This document shows, piece after piece, positions 16,992-25,097 of a stretch of DNA of 64,000 bases (position 1 is the first letter of the stretch; every line of letters starts with the position of its first letter). Under the pieces are notes generated by a model, which saw only the letters and a list, made by a program, of their open reading frames with translations, was not told the origin of the DNA and searched no databases. The stretch is from Pseudomonas nicosulfuronedens (GTDB lineage Bacteria > Pseudomonadota > Gammaproteobacteria > Pseudomonadales > Pseudomonadaceae), in NCBI RefSeq assembly GCF_005877905.1, contig NZ_SWDV01000010.1:1-64000 (forward strand), read 5' to 3'. Position numbers and translations under genes: made by a program.

Positions 16992-18572
16992 TCACGCCAG
17001 CGACCAGCGCTCGATGGCGCGCATGCCGTCCAGCGCCATGTCGCCGGCGACGGTGGGGGAAGTGACCACGTCGTTGCCCATGCCCATGATGTGGTTCATG
17101 AACATCGGTACCACGGTGGAACCCTCATCGCGCAGCATCGCCTGCATGTCCCAGTAGATGGCCTTGCGCCGGGACTCATCGAGCTCGGAACGGGCCTGCA
17201 ACATCAGCTTGTCGAAACGCTCGTTGTTCCACTGGGTGTCGCCCCAGGACGCACCGCTGGCGTAGATCTGGCTGAAGATCCAGTCCGGGGTGGCGCGACC
17301 GGTCCAGTAGCACATGCACATCGGCTTCTTCGACCAGACGTTGATCCAGTACCCGTCGTTGGATTCACGCACCACCTTGAGGTTGATGCCGGCCTTGCGC
17401 GCGCTTTCCTCGAACAGCACGCCGGCATCCACCGCCCCGGCGAAGGCCGCGTCGGCGGCGCTGATGCTGATGTCCAGGCTGTCCAGCCCCGCCTGCTTGA
17501 GGTAGAAGCGCGCCTTGTCCGGGTCGTACTGGCGCTGGGCGAGCTCGCTGTTGAAGTACTTCTGCTGGCGACCGATGGGGTGGTCGTTGCCGACACTGCC
17601 GTGGCCGCGCAGGATCGACTTCACCCACTGCTCACGGTCCACTGCGTACTTGAGCGCCAGGCGTACGTTGTTGTCCTGGAACGGGCTGATCTTGGCGATC
17701 ATCGGCATGGTGGCGTGGTTGAGCCCGGTGACCTCGGCGACCTTCACCTTGTTGCTGCGCTGCAGCATCGACAGGGTCTTGATCTCCACGCGGTTGATCA
17801 CGTTGACCTTGCCGGTGAGCAACGCGTTCTGCCGCGCCACGGAGTCGGCGATGGCGATCAGCTCCGCTTCCTCGACATGCGCCCGGCCGGGCTTCCAGTA
17901 GTTGGGATTGCGCACCACGTAGGCACGTACGCCGGGGTTGTACTCCTTGAGCATGTAGCCGCCGGTACCCACGCCGGAGCGCCAGTCCACCTGACCGTCG
18001 GCGCCGCGCGGCAGGATGCTCAGGTGGTAGTCGCTCATCAGCACCGGGAAGTCGGCATTGCCACCCTTGAGGCTGACGCGCACCGTCGAATCATCGACTG
18101 CCTTCACTTCATCGATCTGCGAAACGATCGACTTGGAGAGCGACTTGGAGCCGTCCTTGCGGTGGTAGTCCAGCGTCGCCACCACATCGTCGGCGACGAA
18201 GGATTTGCCGTTGTGGAACTGCACGCCGCTGCGCAGCTTGAAGGTCCAGATTCTGGCGTCCGGCGAGGACTCCCAGGACTCGGCCAGCTCGGGGATGGCG
18301 TTGCCGCTGCTGTCGATCTCCACCAGGTTGCCGCGCAGCGCCTGGCTCAGCAGCATCATGAAGTCGTCTTCGGCCAGGCCCGGATCGAGGCTGTCGGTGG
18401 TCGATGCACCCGCCAGGCCGAACACCAGCCGCCCACCCTTCTTCGGCTCGGCGAAGGCCGGCAGCGGCAGGCCGCCAAGCATTACGCCCGCCCACAACAA
18501 CCCCATCGTTCCCTTCACCAGGTCACGACGAGTCACGCCGGAGGATGGCTCCCCAGGTTGCTTTTCCTTCAT
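16992..18572 (-). CDS. Tat-exported ABC substrate-binding protein, family 5 (DppA/OppA-like)
   Basis: Periplasmic solute-binding protein of about 526 residues and first gene of the operon. A twin-arginine signal (TRRDLVKGTMG, then a hydrophobic run ending PAFAEP) shows Tat export. The start at 18572 (MKEKQPGEP) has GAGGTG upstream and places the Tat motif near residue 15. The longer frame to 18785 would run through the operator array. Family-5 features include YHLSIL and the region GVGTGGYMLKEYNPG. It delivers substrate to the DppBC-like permeases at 12022-13804. Family-5 ligands include peptides, opines, polyamine conjugates and sugars. Confidence 0.9.
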   Translation of the reverse strand: MKEKQPGEPSSGVTRRDLVKGTMGLLWAGVMLGGLPLPAFAEPKKGGRLVFGLAGASTTDSLDPGLAEDDFMMLLSQALRGNLVEIDSSGNAIPELAESWESSPDARIWTFKLRSGVQFHNGKSFVADDVVATLDYHRKDGSKSLSKSIVSQIDEVKAVDDSTVRVSLKGGNADFPVLMSDYHLSILPRGADGQVDWRSGVGTGGYMLKEYNPGVRAYVVRNPNYWKPGRAHVEEAELIAIADSVARQNALLTGKVNVINRVEIKTLSMLQRSNKVKVAEVTGLNHATMPMIAKISPFQDNNVRLALKYAVDREQWVKSILRGHGSVGNDHPIGRQQKYFNSELAQRQYDPDKARFYLKQAGLDSLDISISAADAAFAGAVDAGVLFEESARKAGINLKVVRESNDGYWINVWSKKPMCMCYWTGRATPDWIFSQIYASGASWGDTQWNNERFDKLMLQARSELDESRRKAIYWDMQAMLRDEGSTVVPMFMNHIMGMGNDVVTSPTVAGDMALDGMRAIERWSLA

Positions 18573-18599
18573 CCCACACCTCGCAAGACACTTTATTTT

Positions 18600-18766
18600 T
18601 GTACGACCGTACAGGCCTGAAGCGAAGTTGCTCCTGCGGTCTTCTGTTAGTTGTTCTGACCTCAACGTGGCCGCCAAGACATTCTCCGCAGAGCGCACTT
18701 GGACAGTCGTACAGATTATTAGCAGCGAGCCACGAGGTGCGCAAGAAGTTTCTGTACAGTCGTACA
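18600..18766. promoter_or_regulatory. Three-copy palindromic operator array upstream of the catabolic operon
   Basis: Three related 14-bp sites: TGTACGACCGTACA (18600-18613, perfect dyad with a 2-nt centre), TGGACAGTCGTACA (18700-18713) and TGTACAGTCGTACA (18753-18766). The first lies 28 bp upstream of the binding-protein start, and the others are 100 and 153 bp further out. The dyad size suits a dimeric helix-turn-helix repressor. The TetR protein at 8153-8788 is the obvious candidate, but its own upstream region shows no copy. Confidence 0.72.
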
Positions 18767-18911
18767 AAAGACACTCGCAGATCATTCGGCTTCATGGGTA
18801 GGCAGAGAGGCAAGCACGCGGTAGCGCAAATCTTCCACGCTCACCCGACGACTCAGCGGAGCATCGGACTCTCCGCTTTCGACCAAACAGCTGGCAGGCT
18901 GACCGGCTCCA

Positions 18912-19046
18912 TCACTGGAGGGCCAGGTCGCCGAACCAGTGGGAGGAAGTGACGTCGCCTTCCATGGGGAAATCGTTGCCGGTGATGAAGGCACCGCTCT
19001 GCCCGCTGAGCAGTGCGGCCACTGCTCCAACCTTGTCAGGCAGAGC
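18912..19046 (-). pseudogene. C-terminal relic of a short-chain dehydrogenase/reductase gene
   Basis: The last ~45 codons of this minus-strand frame read like the SDR C-terminus: VAALLSGQSGAFITG, then NDFPMEGDVTSSHWFGDLA and a stop. The expected pattern is xFITGxDFxxDGGVT. Nothing upstream resembles the remaining ~200 SDR residues, since similarity ends near 19046. This is therefore a 5'-deleted fragment. Confidence 0.68.
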
Positions 19047-19107
19047 AGGTGCGTGTCGTACTGCTGGAGTTATTGCCAGGCAACACCGCGACCATCGAAA
19101 AACCTCC

Positions 19108-19353
19108 GTGCGACTTGGTATGAGCAAGCGTACTCTGCGGGGGTATCCCGAGGGCGAAGGTAAGTGCTTTCGAGCCCTGGCCTATGCCGCTCGCGAAAGT
19201 CTCGCGCGCCACTATTTGTGGAAGCCGCCTTGTCGGGCGGGGGAGATAGCCCTCCTGCTCTTCGTCGAAGATCCCATTTCCTTCTACCGTGCATATCAGG
19301 ACTGGACCGGGCAGACACCCGACAGCACCCGACATGCCCTGCGCCTGAGCTGA
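19108..19353 (+). pseudogene. C-terminal relic of an AraC-family regulator gene
   Basis: About 80 codons match the second half of an AraC/XylS DNA-binding domain: RLGMSKRTLRG, CFRALAYAARESLARHYL, GEIALLLF and FYRAYQDWTGQTPDSTR. The expected GF in the last helix is FV, and no N-terminal effector domain or first HTH precedes it. It points away from the SDR relic, with both missing 5' ends facing each other about 60 bp apart. One internal deletion in a divergent AraC/SDR pair explains both. Confidence 0.68.
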
Positions 19354-19365
19354 GGAACCACAAAC

Positions 19366-20037
19366 GTGTCCATACCTGACAATCAACGCAAAGCGCTGCT
19401 GGCCGGCGCCACGGGGCTGGTGGGAGGCCAGATACTCCAGGCGCTGCTGGCGGACAGCTCTGTCTGCGAGGTGCATGCCCTGAGTCGTCGACCCTTGAGC
19501 CTCAGCCACCCCAAGCTTCAGGTTCACATCGTCGATTTCAGCCGCTTGCCAGCGCTGCCACAGACTGACGAGGTCTATCTGGCGCTCGGTACCACGATCA
19601 AGGTCGCCGGCAGCCAGGCAGCATTCCGCGCTGTCGACCTGGACGCCAATCTCGCCGTGGCCAAGGCCGCATGTGCGGCGGGCGCCCGGCGCGTGGGGCT
19701 GGTCAGCGCGGTGGGGGCCGACGGGAAGTCCTCCGTGTTCTACAACCGTATCAAGGGGGAGCTGGAGGACGCCCTCAAGACGATGGAACTGGCAGCGCTG
19801 GTGATCGCACAACCCTCGCTGTTACTGGACTACCGCGAAGGCCTGCAGCAACCGCCGCGCCTGGGTGAACAGATCGCGATCCCCATCGCGAAGCTCCTGG
19901 CGCCGCTGATGCCCGGAAAGTATCGTCCCGTTCATGCGCAGGCAGTCGCGCTGGCGCTGGTCGGGACCGTACCTGTGGCTGAAGGCGTGGTCGTGCTGGC
20001 GTCCAACGTGCTCGCCAGGCTGGGCGACAAACCCTGA
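19366..20037 (+). CDS. NAD(P)-binding Rossmann oxidoreductase (HTATIP2/YbjT-like)
   Basis: A 223-residue protein with an N-terminal nucleotide-binding loop LLAGATGLVGGQIL. LVSAVGADGKSSVFYNRIKGELE keeps the Tyr-x-x-x-Lys arrangement of atypical SDR proteins. The family contains small NAD(P)H-dependent reductases of unknown substrate. The start is a GTG with GAGGAA 8 nt upstream. It stands alone, 12 bp after the AraC relic. It is not homologous to the SDR relic by its C-terminus, so it is probably not the missing part of that gene. Confidence 0.85.
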   Translation: MSIPDNQRKALLAGATGLVGGQILQALLADSSVCEVHALSRRPLSLSHPKLQVHIVDFSRLPALPQTDEVYLALGTTIKVAGSQAAFRAVDLDANLAVAKAACAAGARRVGLVSAVGADGKSSVFYNRIKGELEDALKTMELAALVIAQPSLLLDYREGLQQPPRLGEQIAIPIAKLLAPLMPGKYRPVHAQAVALALVGTVPVAEGVVVLASNVLARLGDKP

Positions 20038-20218
20038 GCGAGACTCGGGCCATGCAGACCATGGCGCGCCGGCACTCGCATTGGCGGTCCCCGGGCTGAG
20101 TCCATGGGCGCCCGGTCCGCTTGGGACCTGAAGCAACCCTTCGCATCAGGCCGCTTTCAGGCAGAAAAGGACGATCGCCAACCCGCAGTTTTCAAGCAAT
20201 CCCACATCCCGTATATTT

Positions 20219-20237
20219 GATAACGATTGTCGTTTGC
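20219..20237 (+). promoter_or_regulatory. Fur box upstream of the ECF sigma factor gene
   Basis: GATAACGATTGTCGTTTGC matches 13 of 19 positions of the consensus Fur box GATAATGATAATCATTATC. It lies 23 bp before the sigma factor start. Iron-Fur repression of this FecI-type gene is the standard arrangement in pseudomonads. Confidence 0.7.
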
Positions 20238-20259
20238 AAATTGTTCTTAGGGGATTGCA

Positions 20260-20769
20260 ATGCAGGGGGATTCGTCGCTGCAGGCGGTAGGGATGCTTTA
20301 CCGCGACCATCATGGCTGGTTGCGCGGCTGGCTGCGCAAGCGCCTCAACGATTCCGCCGATGCGGCCGACCTGGCGCAGGACACCTTCGTGCGTGTACTG
20401 ATGGCCAGAAGCGCCGAGGCGATTCGCGAGCCCAGGCACTACCTGCAGACCATCGCCCGAGGCCTGGTCATCGACCTGTATCGCCGCCGCACGCTGGAGC
20501 GCGCCTATCTGGAGGCGCTGGCGCTGCTTCCCGAAGCCGTCCAGCCGTCCCTCGAGGAACAGGCCCTGCTGCTCGAAGCGCTGCTGGAAATCGACCGGAT
20601 GCTCGATGGACTGGGACAGAAGGTCCGGCAGGCCTTCATCCTTTCCCAGCTCGAAGGGCTGACCTACCAGCAGATCGCCGAGCGACTGGGAATCTCACTA
20701 CGCACGGTGAACAAGTACATGGCCAAGGCCATGGAGCACTGCTGCCTGGTCATGGCGGGCGTCCTGTGA
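20260..20769 (+). CDS. FecI-like ECF sigma factor (iron starvation sigma)
   Basis: A 169-residue ECF sigma-70 factor. Region 2 (LYRDHHGWLRGWLRKRLN, DAADLAQDTFVRVL) spans about residues 12-75, and region 4 HTH (LTYQQIAERLGISLRTVNKYMAKAM) about 135-162. It directs transcription of the TonB receptor gene downstream, when released by the FecR-like regulator. The stop codon overlaps the GTG start of fecR (GTGA), giving translational coupling. A Fur box is immediately upstream. Confidence 0.93.
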   Translation: MQGDSSLQAVGMLYRDHHGWLRGWLRKRLNDSADAADLAQDTFVRVLMARSAEAIREPRHYLQTIARGLVIDLYRRRTLERAYLEALALLPEAVQPSLEEQALLLEALLEIDRMLDGLGQKVRQAFILSQLEGLTYQQIAERLGISLRTVNKYMAKAMEHCCLVMAGVL

Positions 20770-21722
20770 GCGACACCCTGCAACCCAATGAACGAGAAGC
20801 CATCAGCGAAGCGGCCCGCTGGTATGCACGCCTGGCCAATGCGGCGCCGGGCGACGGTGATCAGCGTGCCTGGCAGCGCTGGTTGGCGGCCGACCCGATC
20901 AACCAGCTCGCCTGGCAGCGCATCGAATTGGTAAACCTGCAGATGGCCCGTGTGCCAGGTCGCCTGGCGGCGGCCACTCTGGCCTCGGCCGGGCAGTCAC
21001 GGCGCCAGGTGCTGCGCAGCTTAGTCGTACTCGCCTCGCTGGGCGGCCTGGCCACCCTGGGCTGGCACAGTGACGCACGCCAGCGCTACACCGCCGGCTA
21101 CAAGACAGCCGTTGGCGAGCGCCGCCACTTCACCCTGGCAGACGGCAGCCAGATGCAACTGGGCACCGACAGTGCGGTGGATGTGCTCTTCGATGCCAAC
21201 CAGCGCCTGATTCTCCTGCGTGCCGGCGAAGTACTGGTGAGCACCGCGAGCGATGGGCTCGGCAGACCCTTCCGCGTGCGCAGCGCCGACGCCACCGTGC
21301 GGGCGCTGGGCACGCGCTTCAGCGTGAGCAGCTGGGGCAACGGAACCGAGGTGGCGGTGCTGGAAAAGGCGGTCGAGATATCGGTACCGGGGCAGGCTGC
21401 CCCCTTGCGCCTGGAGGCCGGCCAGCACACCCGTATTTCATCCGGGAATATCGCCCCCGTGCAGGCCAACAGCGCTGCGGTGGGGGCCTGGGCACAAGGC
21501 AGCCTGATTGCCATCGACCGCCCACTGGGTGAGCTGCTGGAAGAGCTGGGGCGCTACCGCCACGGCTGGCTGAGGTGCGACCCGCGCATCAGTGGCCTGC
21601 GCATTTCCGGCGCCTTCCCGTTGGACGACACCGACCTCGCGCTCAGGGCCCTGGAACGCAGCTTCCCTGTCGCAGTGGTGTATCGCACGGGGTATTGGGT
21701 GACCGTGGTTCCGCGCGGCTGA
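20766..21722 (+). CDS. FecR-like anti-sigma/sigma regulator
   Basis: Membrane regulator that relays receptor occupancy to the sigma factor encoded just before it. The 318-residue protein has an N-terminal cytoplasmic domain (AARWYARLAN...AWQRWLAADPINQLAWQR). One transmembrane segment lies at about residues 79-100 (RRQVLRSLVVLASLGGLATLGW). The periplasmic FecR domain includes GERRHFTLADGSQMQLGTDS and VRALGTRFSV, and an STN-like C-terminal segment follows. The GTG at 20766 overlaps the sigma stop. A longer frame reaching back to 20121 runs through the sigma gene and is rejected. Confidence 0.92.
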   Translation: MSDTLQPNEREAISEAARWYARLANAAPGDGDQRAWQRWLAADPINQLAWQRIELVNLQMARVPGRLAAATLASAGQSRRQVLRSLVVLASLGGLATLGWHSDARQRYTAGYKTAVGERRHFTLADGSQMQLGTDSAVDVLFDANQRLILLRAGEVLVSTASDGLGRPFRVRSADATVRALGTRFSVSSWGNGTEVAVLEKAVEISVPGQAAPLRLEAGQHTRISSGNIAPVQANSAAVGAWAQGSLIAIDRPLGELLEELGRYRHGWLRCDPRISGLRISGAFPLDDTDLALRALERSFPVAVVYRTGYWVTVVPRG

Positions 21723-21835
21723 AGCCTGCGTGGGGGTGGGAAAAGATTTTTCCAATCAACGTGCACTTTCTTCGTCCCTGGTTCGGCTACTCCGGCATCA
21801 GTGACCCACTTGGTCACCACCACCGGGGAGAGATC

Positions 21836-24307
21836 ATGCTGTATCCATTCGTTCGCCATCGGCTTGCCATTCACGTGCAGGCTGCCCTCTTCAGTGTCGC
21901 CGTCGTGGGCGTTCCCGTCGCTGAGAGTGCAGAACTCATGGCACCCGGCGCGGTACAGAGCATTCGGCAGTACGACATCGCCGCAGGTTCGCTGACCGAA
22001 GTGCTCAGCCGCTTTGCCAGCGAAGCGGGCGTCGCGCTCTCCTTCGATGCCAGCAAGACCGCCCATCTCCAGTCGGCCGGCCTGCACGGCAGCTATTCGC
22101 CAGAGGCAGGCTTTGCCGCCCTGCTCTCTGGCACCGGGCTGCGAGCGATGGACCAGGGCGGCAGCTATGTCCTGGAGGAAGTTCCGGCAGCCCTGGCGAT
22201 GAGCGACACGGTCATCACCGGACAGGGCCTGGGGCCGACGACCGAAGACTCCGGCTCCTACACCTCCAGCGAAGCCACCATCGGCAAATCCACCCAGCGC
22301 CTCAGGGACATCCCGCAGTCGGTCACCGTCATCACGCGCAAGGCGATGGACGACCAGCGCCTCGACACCCTGGACCAGGCGCTGGAAAACACCACCGGCA
22401 TCACCACCTACCAGAGCCCATCCGGCGGCAAGTACATCTACTCGCGCGGCTTCGAGGTGGAGACCATCCAGTACGACGGCGTCCCCCTCGATCGCCGCTA
22501 CTACGCCATCGGCAGCAGCTTCACCTCCGACACGCTGCTCTACGACCGCGTGGAGGTGCTGCGCGGCGCCAACGGGCTGCTGCAGGGCAGCGGCAACCCC
22601 GGTGCGGCCATCAACCTCGTGCGCAAACGCCCGAAGGCCGAACCGTCGCTCTCGCTCACCGCCAGCGCCGGTTCCTGGGACACCTACCGGCAGACCCTTG
22701 ATGGCAGCGCTCCGCTCACCGAAGACGGCAGGCTGCGCGGCCGGGTAGTGGCCGCCCACGAGGACCGGGACTATTTCTACGACACCGCGGAAAGCCGCAA
22801 GAACGTGCTCTACGGCATCCTCGAATACGACCTGACCGATGACACGCGGGTTGCCGCCGGCGCGAGCGTTGAAGACCTGCATTCGACACCGTCCTTCGGC
22901 GGCCTGCCGCGCAACAAGGACGGCAGCGCGGTCAATGCGGGGCGCTCCACCTTCACCGGCGCGGACTGGAACAAGTGGAACAACAAGCAGACCACCTACT
23001 TCGCCGACGTCACCCACGACTTCAACGCTGACTGGCGCCTGAACGCCTCGGGCAGCTACATGCGCGAGACCAACGACATCCTCTACAGCTTCGGCCGGGG
23101 CGCGGTCGACCCGGCCAGCGGTGACGGCATGCAGTCGCGCGCCTATCTCTATGACTTCGAGAACATCAACCAGGGCGCCGACATCAACCTCGCCGGCAAG
23201 TGGCGGGCCTTCGACCTGGAGCACCAGGTGGTGGTCGGCGCCAACGCCAGCGACCTGAAGACTGATGATGTGCAGGGAGGTCTGCTCAACCTCGGGCCGA
23301 TCAATATCTACGATCCGGTTTCTCCGCGAAAACCGAGCGAAGAAGAGATGCTGAGCACCACCTACGCCGGCGCCTCCAAAGGCCATATCCGCCAGAACGG
23401 CCTCTACGGCGTGGTGCGCTACAAGCTGACCGAGCCACTGACCCTGGTCCTGGGCGGACGCACCAGCAACTACCAGTACGACTACGAGCTCAACCGCTTC
23501 ACCACCTCCTCGCCCGCCCCTGCGCATTCGAAGGAAACCGGTGAGTTCACCCCCTACGGCGGCCTCATCTACGAGCTGAACAACCAGTGGTCGGCCTACG
23601 TCAGCTACACGGACATCTTCAAGCCGCAGACCGAACTGACCCAGGACAGCACCGCGCTCAAGCCCATCGAAGGTTCGAACTACGAGGTCGGCCTGAAGGG
23701 CGAGCTGATGGATGGCCGGGTGAACACCAGCTTCGCGATCTTCCGCGTGGACCAGGAGAACCGTGCGCAGTACGACTACGCCTCGGAGTGCGGGCAGAAC
23801 GGCGAAGACAACTGCTACGTAGCCGGCGGCAAGGTTCGCGCCGAAGGTTTCGACGCGGAGATCAGCGGCGAAGTGCTCAGGGGCCTGCAGCTGTTCGCCG
23901 GCTACACCTACACCTCGACCAAGTTCCTCAACGATCCGGGCGACGGCACCTCGTCATCCGGCTCCACCTTCAACAGCTACACGCCGCGCCATCTGCTGCG
24001 CTTCTGGGGTGACTACAACCTGCCGGGCGAGCTGAACCAGTGGAGCGCCGGCGCGGGCGCCAGCATCCAGAGTGAAAACTACAACACCAACTTCGGCGGC
24101 ACCGGTGGCGTCGGCGATATCAAGCAGTCCGGCTACGCCATCTGGAACGCCCGCCTGGGCTACCAGATCAACAAGAACTTCAGCGTCGCCCTGAACGGCA
24201 ACAACCTGTTCGACAAGAAGTACTACTCCTCCATCGGCTGGCTGAACGCGAGCAACCAGTATGGCGACCCACGCAACTACACCGTTACCCTGAAGGCCGA
24301 ATTCTGA
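21836..24307 (+). CDS. TonB-dependent siderophore receptor with signalling (STN) domain
   Basis: Outer-membrane receptor of 823 residues. The start at 21836 follows GGGGAG, and a signal peptide ends near VPVAESAE. The STN domain (YDIAAGSLTEVLSRFASEAGVALSFD) occupies about residues 43-120, so this is a transducer that contacts the FecR-like protein. A TonB-box-like DTVIT follows. The plug domain (STQRLRDIPQSVTVIT) and the 22-strand barrel end in the terminal Phe (TLKAEF). RGFEVETIQYDGVP is typical of ferrisiderophore receptors of the FoxA/FpvA/FiuA branch. The ligand is not predictable; heterologous siderophore uptake is likely because no synthesis genes lie nearby. Confidence 0.93.
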   Translation: MLYPFVRHRLAIHVQAALFSVAVVGVPVAESAELMAPGAVQSIRQYDIAAGSLTEVLSRFASEAGVALSFDASKTAHLQSAGLHGSYSPEAGFAALLSGTGLRAMDQGGSYVLEEVPAALAMSDTVITGQGLGPTTEDSGSYTSSEATIGKSTQRLRDIPQSVTVITRKAMDDQRLDTLDQALENTTGITTYQSPSGGKYIYSRGFEVETIQYDGVPLDRRYYAIGSSFTSDTLLYDRVEVLRGANGLLQGSGNPGAAINLVRKRPKAEPSLSLTASAGSWDTYRQTLDGSAPLTEDGRLRGRVVAAHEDRDYFYDTAESRKNVLYGILEYDLTDDTRVAAGASVEDLHSTPSFGGLPRNKDGSAVNAGRSTFTGADWNKWNNKQTTYFADVTHDFNADWRLNASGSYMRETNDILYSFGRGAVDPASGDGMQSRAYLYDFENINQGADINLAGKWRAFDLEHQVVVGANASDLKTDDVQGGLLNLGPINIYDPVSPRKPSEEEMLSTTYAGASKGHIRQNGLYGVVRYKLTEPLTLVLGGRTSNYQYDYELNRFTTSSPAPAHSKETGEFTPYGGLIYELNNQWSAYVSYTDIFKPQTELTQDSTALKPIEGSNYEVGLKGELMDGRVNTSFAIFRVDQENRAQYDYASECGQNGEDNCYVAGGKVRAEGFDAEISGEVLRGLQLFAGYTYTSTKFLNDPGDGTSSSGSTFNSYTPRHLLRFWGDYNLPGELNQWSAGAGASIQSENYNTNFGGTGGVGDIKQSGYAIWNARLGYQINKNFSVALNGNNLFDKKYYSSIGWLNASNQYGDPRNYTVTLKAEF

Positions 24308-24321
24308 GGTGAGGTCGGAGC

Positions 24322-24357
24322 GGCAATCCCGCTGACGGTGCGCGTCAGAGGATTGCC
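24322..24357 (+). terminator. Long stem-loop between convergent receptor and DUF998 genes
   Basis: GGCAATCC (24322-24329) pairs with GGATTGCC (24350-24357), and the inner CTGACG pairs with CGTCAG around a 5-nt loop. It is a strong two-part stem 15 bp after the receptor stop and 8 bp from the DUF998 stop. It probably terminates both convergent transcripts, although T runs are lacking. Confidence 0.6.
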
Positions 24358-24364
24358 CGTGCCG

Positions 24365-25018
24365 TCACGCCGCTCCTGGCCGGATCACCGGTCTTCGCGA
24401 TTCATCGCGAAGAACAACCCCTGCCAGGTCGGCGACCCAGATGACGGAAACGGCGTAGTTGAGTCGCTGAAACAACCCGAATCCGTGCCCATCGACGAAG
24501 GCCCTCGCCATCATCACCACGGTCACGACAGCCAGCATCACGCACAGCAGCGAGAACCAGCCGAAAGCCGTCGTGGACAGCAACCTGCTGCCCAGCAGCG
24601 TCCAAAGTGCGCTGGCCAGTGTCAGTGAGAGAAACATTACCAGTCCCGCCAGGTTATGGATCTGCTGGGACGCCGAAGGCTGTAGCGGTGCGCAACCCTG
24701 ATCGCAGGAGAAGTAGCCGGTCGCGAAACTCGCCACGCCGTGCAGCGCTATCAAGGCGGCGCTGCACAGGGCCAGGCGGGAACCCGCGAAACGTCGCGCC
24801 ACCCCCACGGCGAAAAGCACGAACAACAGCCCCAGCGGGAAGTTGTTCACCCAGGCGGAATAGCCTTGCGTGGGTGCACCTGCCGCCCCCAGCTGACTCA
24901 GCGCCTGGTCGAGGTGGCTGTAGCCGGGATAGCCCAGCGAGGTCAGCGTCACCCCCGCGAAAAGCCAGAGCGGGATCAACAGGCCCAGGCGCAACAGGTT
25001 CCGGTCAGTCGTTGTCAC
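24365..25018 (-). CDS. DUF998-family membrane protein
   Basis: A 217-residue inner-membrane protein with about six hydrophobic spans. The family segment GYSHLDQALSQLGAAGAPTQGY and a later FSCDQGCAPLQPSASQQIHNLAG are typical of DUF998 proteins, whose function is unknown. The start is the GTG at 25018 with GGGAG upstream. The frame extends further on the same strand, but that part runs antisense-like over the neighbouring reductase gene. It lies 80 bp downstream of the NADPH-dependent reductase and may be co-transcribed. Confidence 0.82.
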   Translation of the reverse strand: MTTTDRNLLRLGLLIPLWLFAGVTLTSLGYPGYSHLDQALSQLGAAGAPTQGYSAWVNNFPLGLLFVLFAVGVARRFAGSRLALCSAALIALHGVASFATGYFSCDQGCAPLQPSASQQIHNLAGLVMFLSLTLASALWTLLGSRLLSTTAFGWFSLLCVMLAVVTVVMMARAFVDGHGFGLFQRLNYAVSVIWVADLAGVVLRDESRRPVIRPGAA

Positions 25019-25097
25019 GGTATGGCACTCCCTTGTCCTGCTGACGATCGATTGTGTCCTTGAGGAGGCGGCTCCCTGCCGGAGCCGCGTCCCGTGT

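Noticed and set aside
15166-17157. 663-codon plus-strand open frame over the monooxygenase and flavin reductase genes
   Set aside because: Crosses several real, tightly packed minus-strand genes and has no motif.
18782-19030. 82-codon minus-strand frame overlapping the SDR relic
   Set aside because: Reads the SDR relic in another frame; its C-terminus (EDLRYRVLASLPTHEAE) could be another relic, but I cannot assign it.
20121-21722. Single 533-codon frame through the sigma and FecR region
   Set aside because: The first 215 codons are out-of-frame reading of the sigma factor gene. The true FecR begins at the GTG at 20766.
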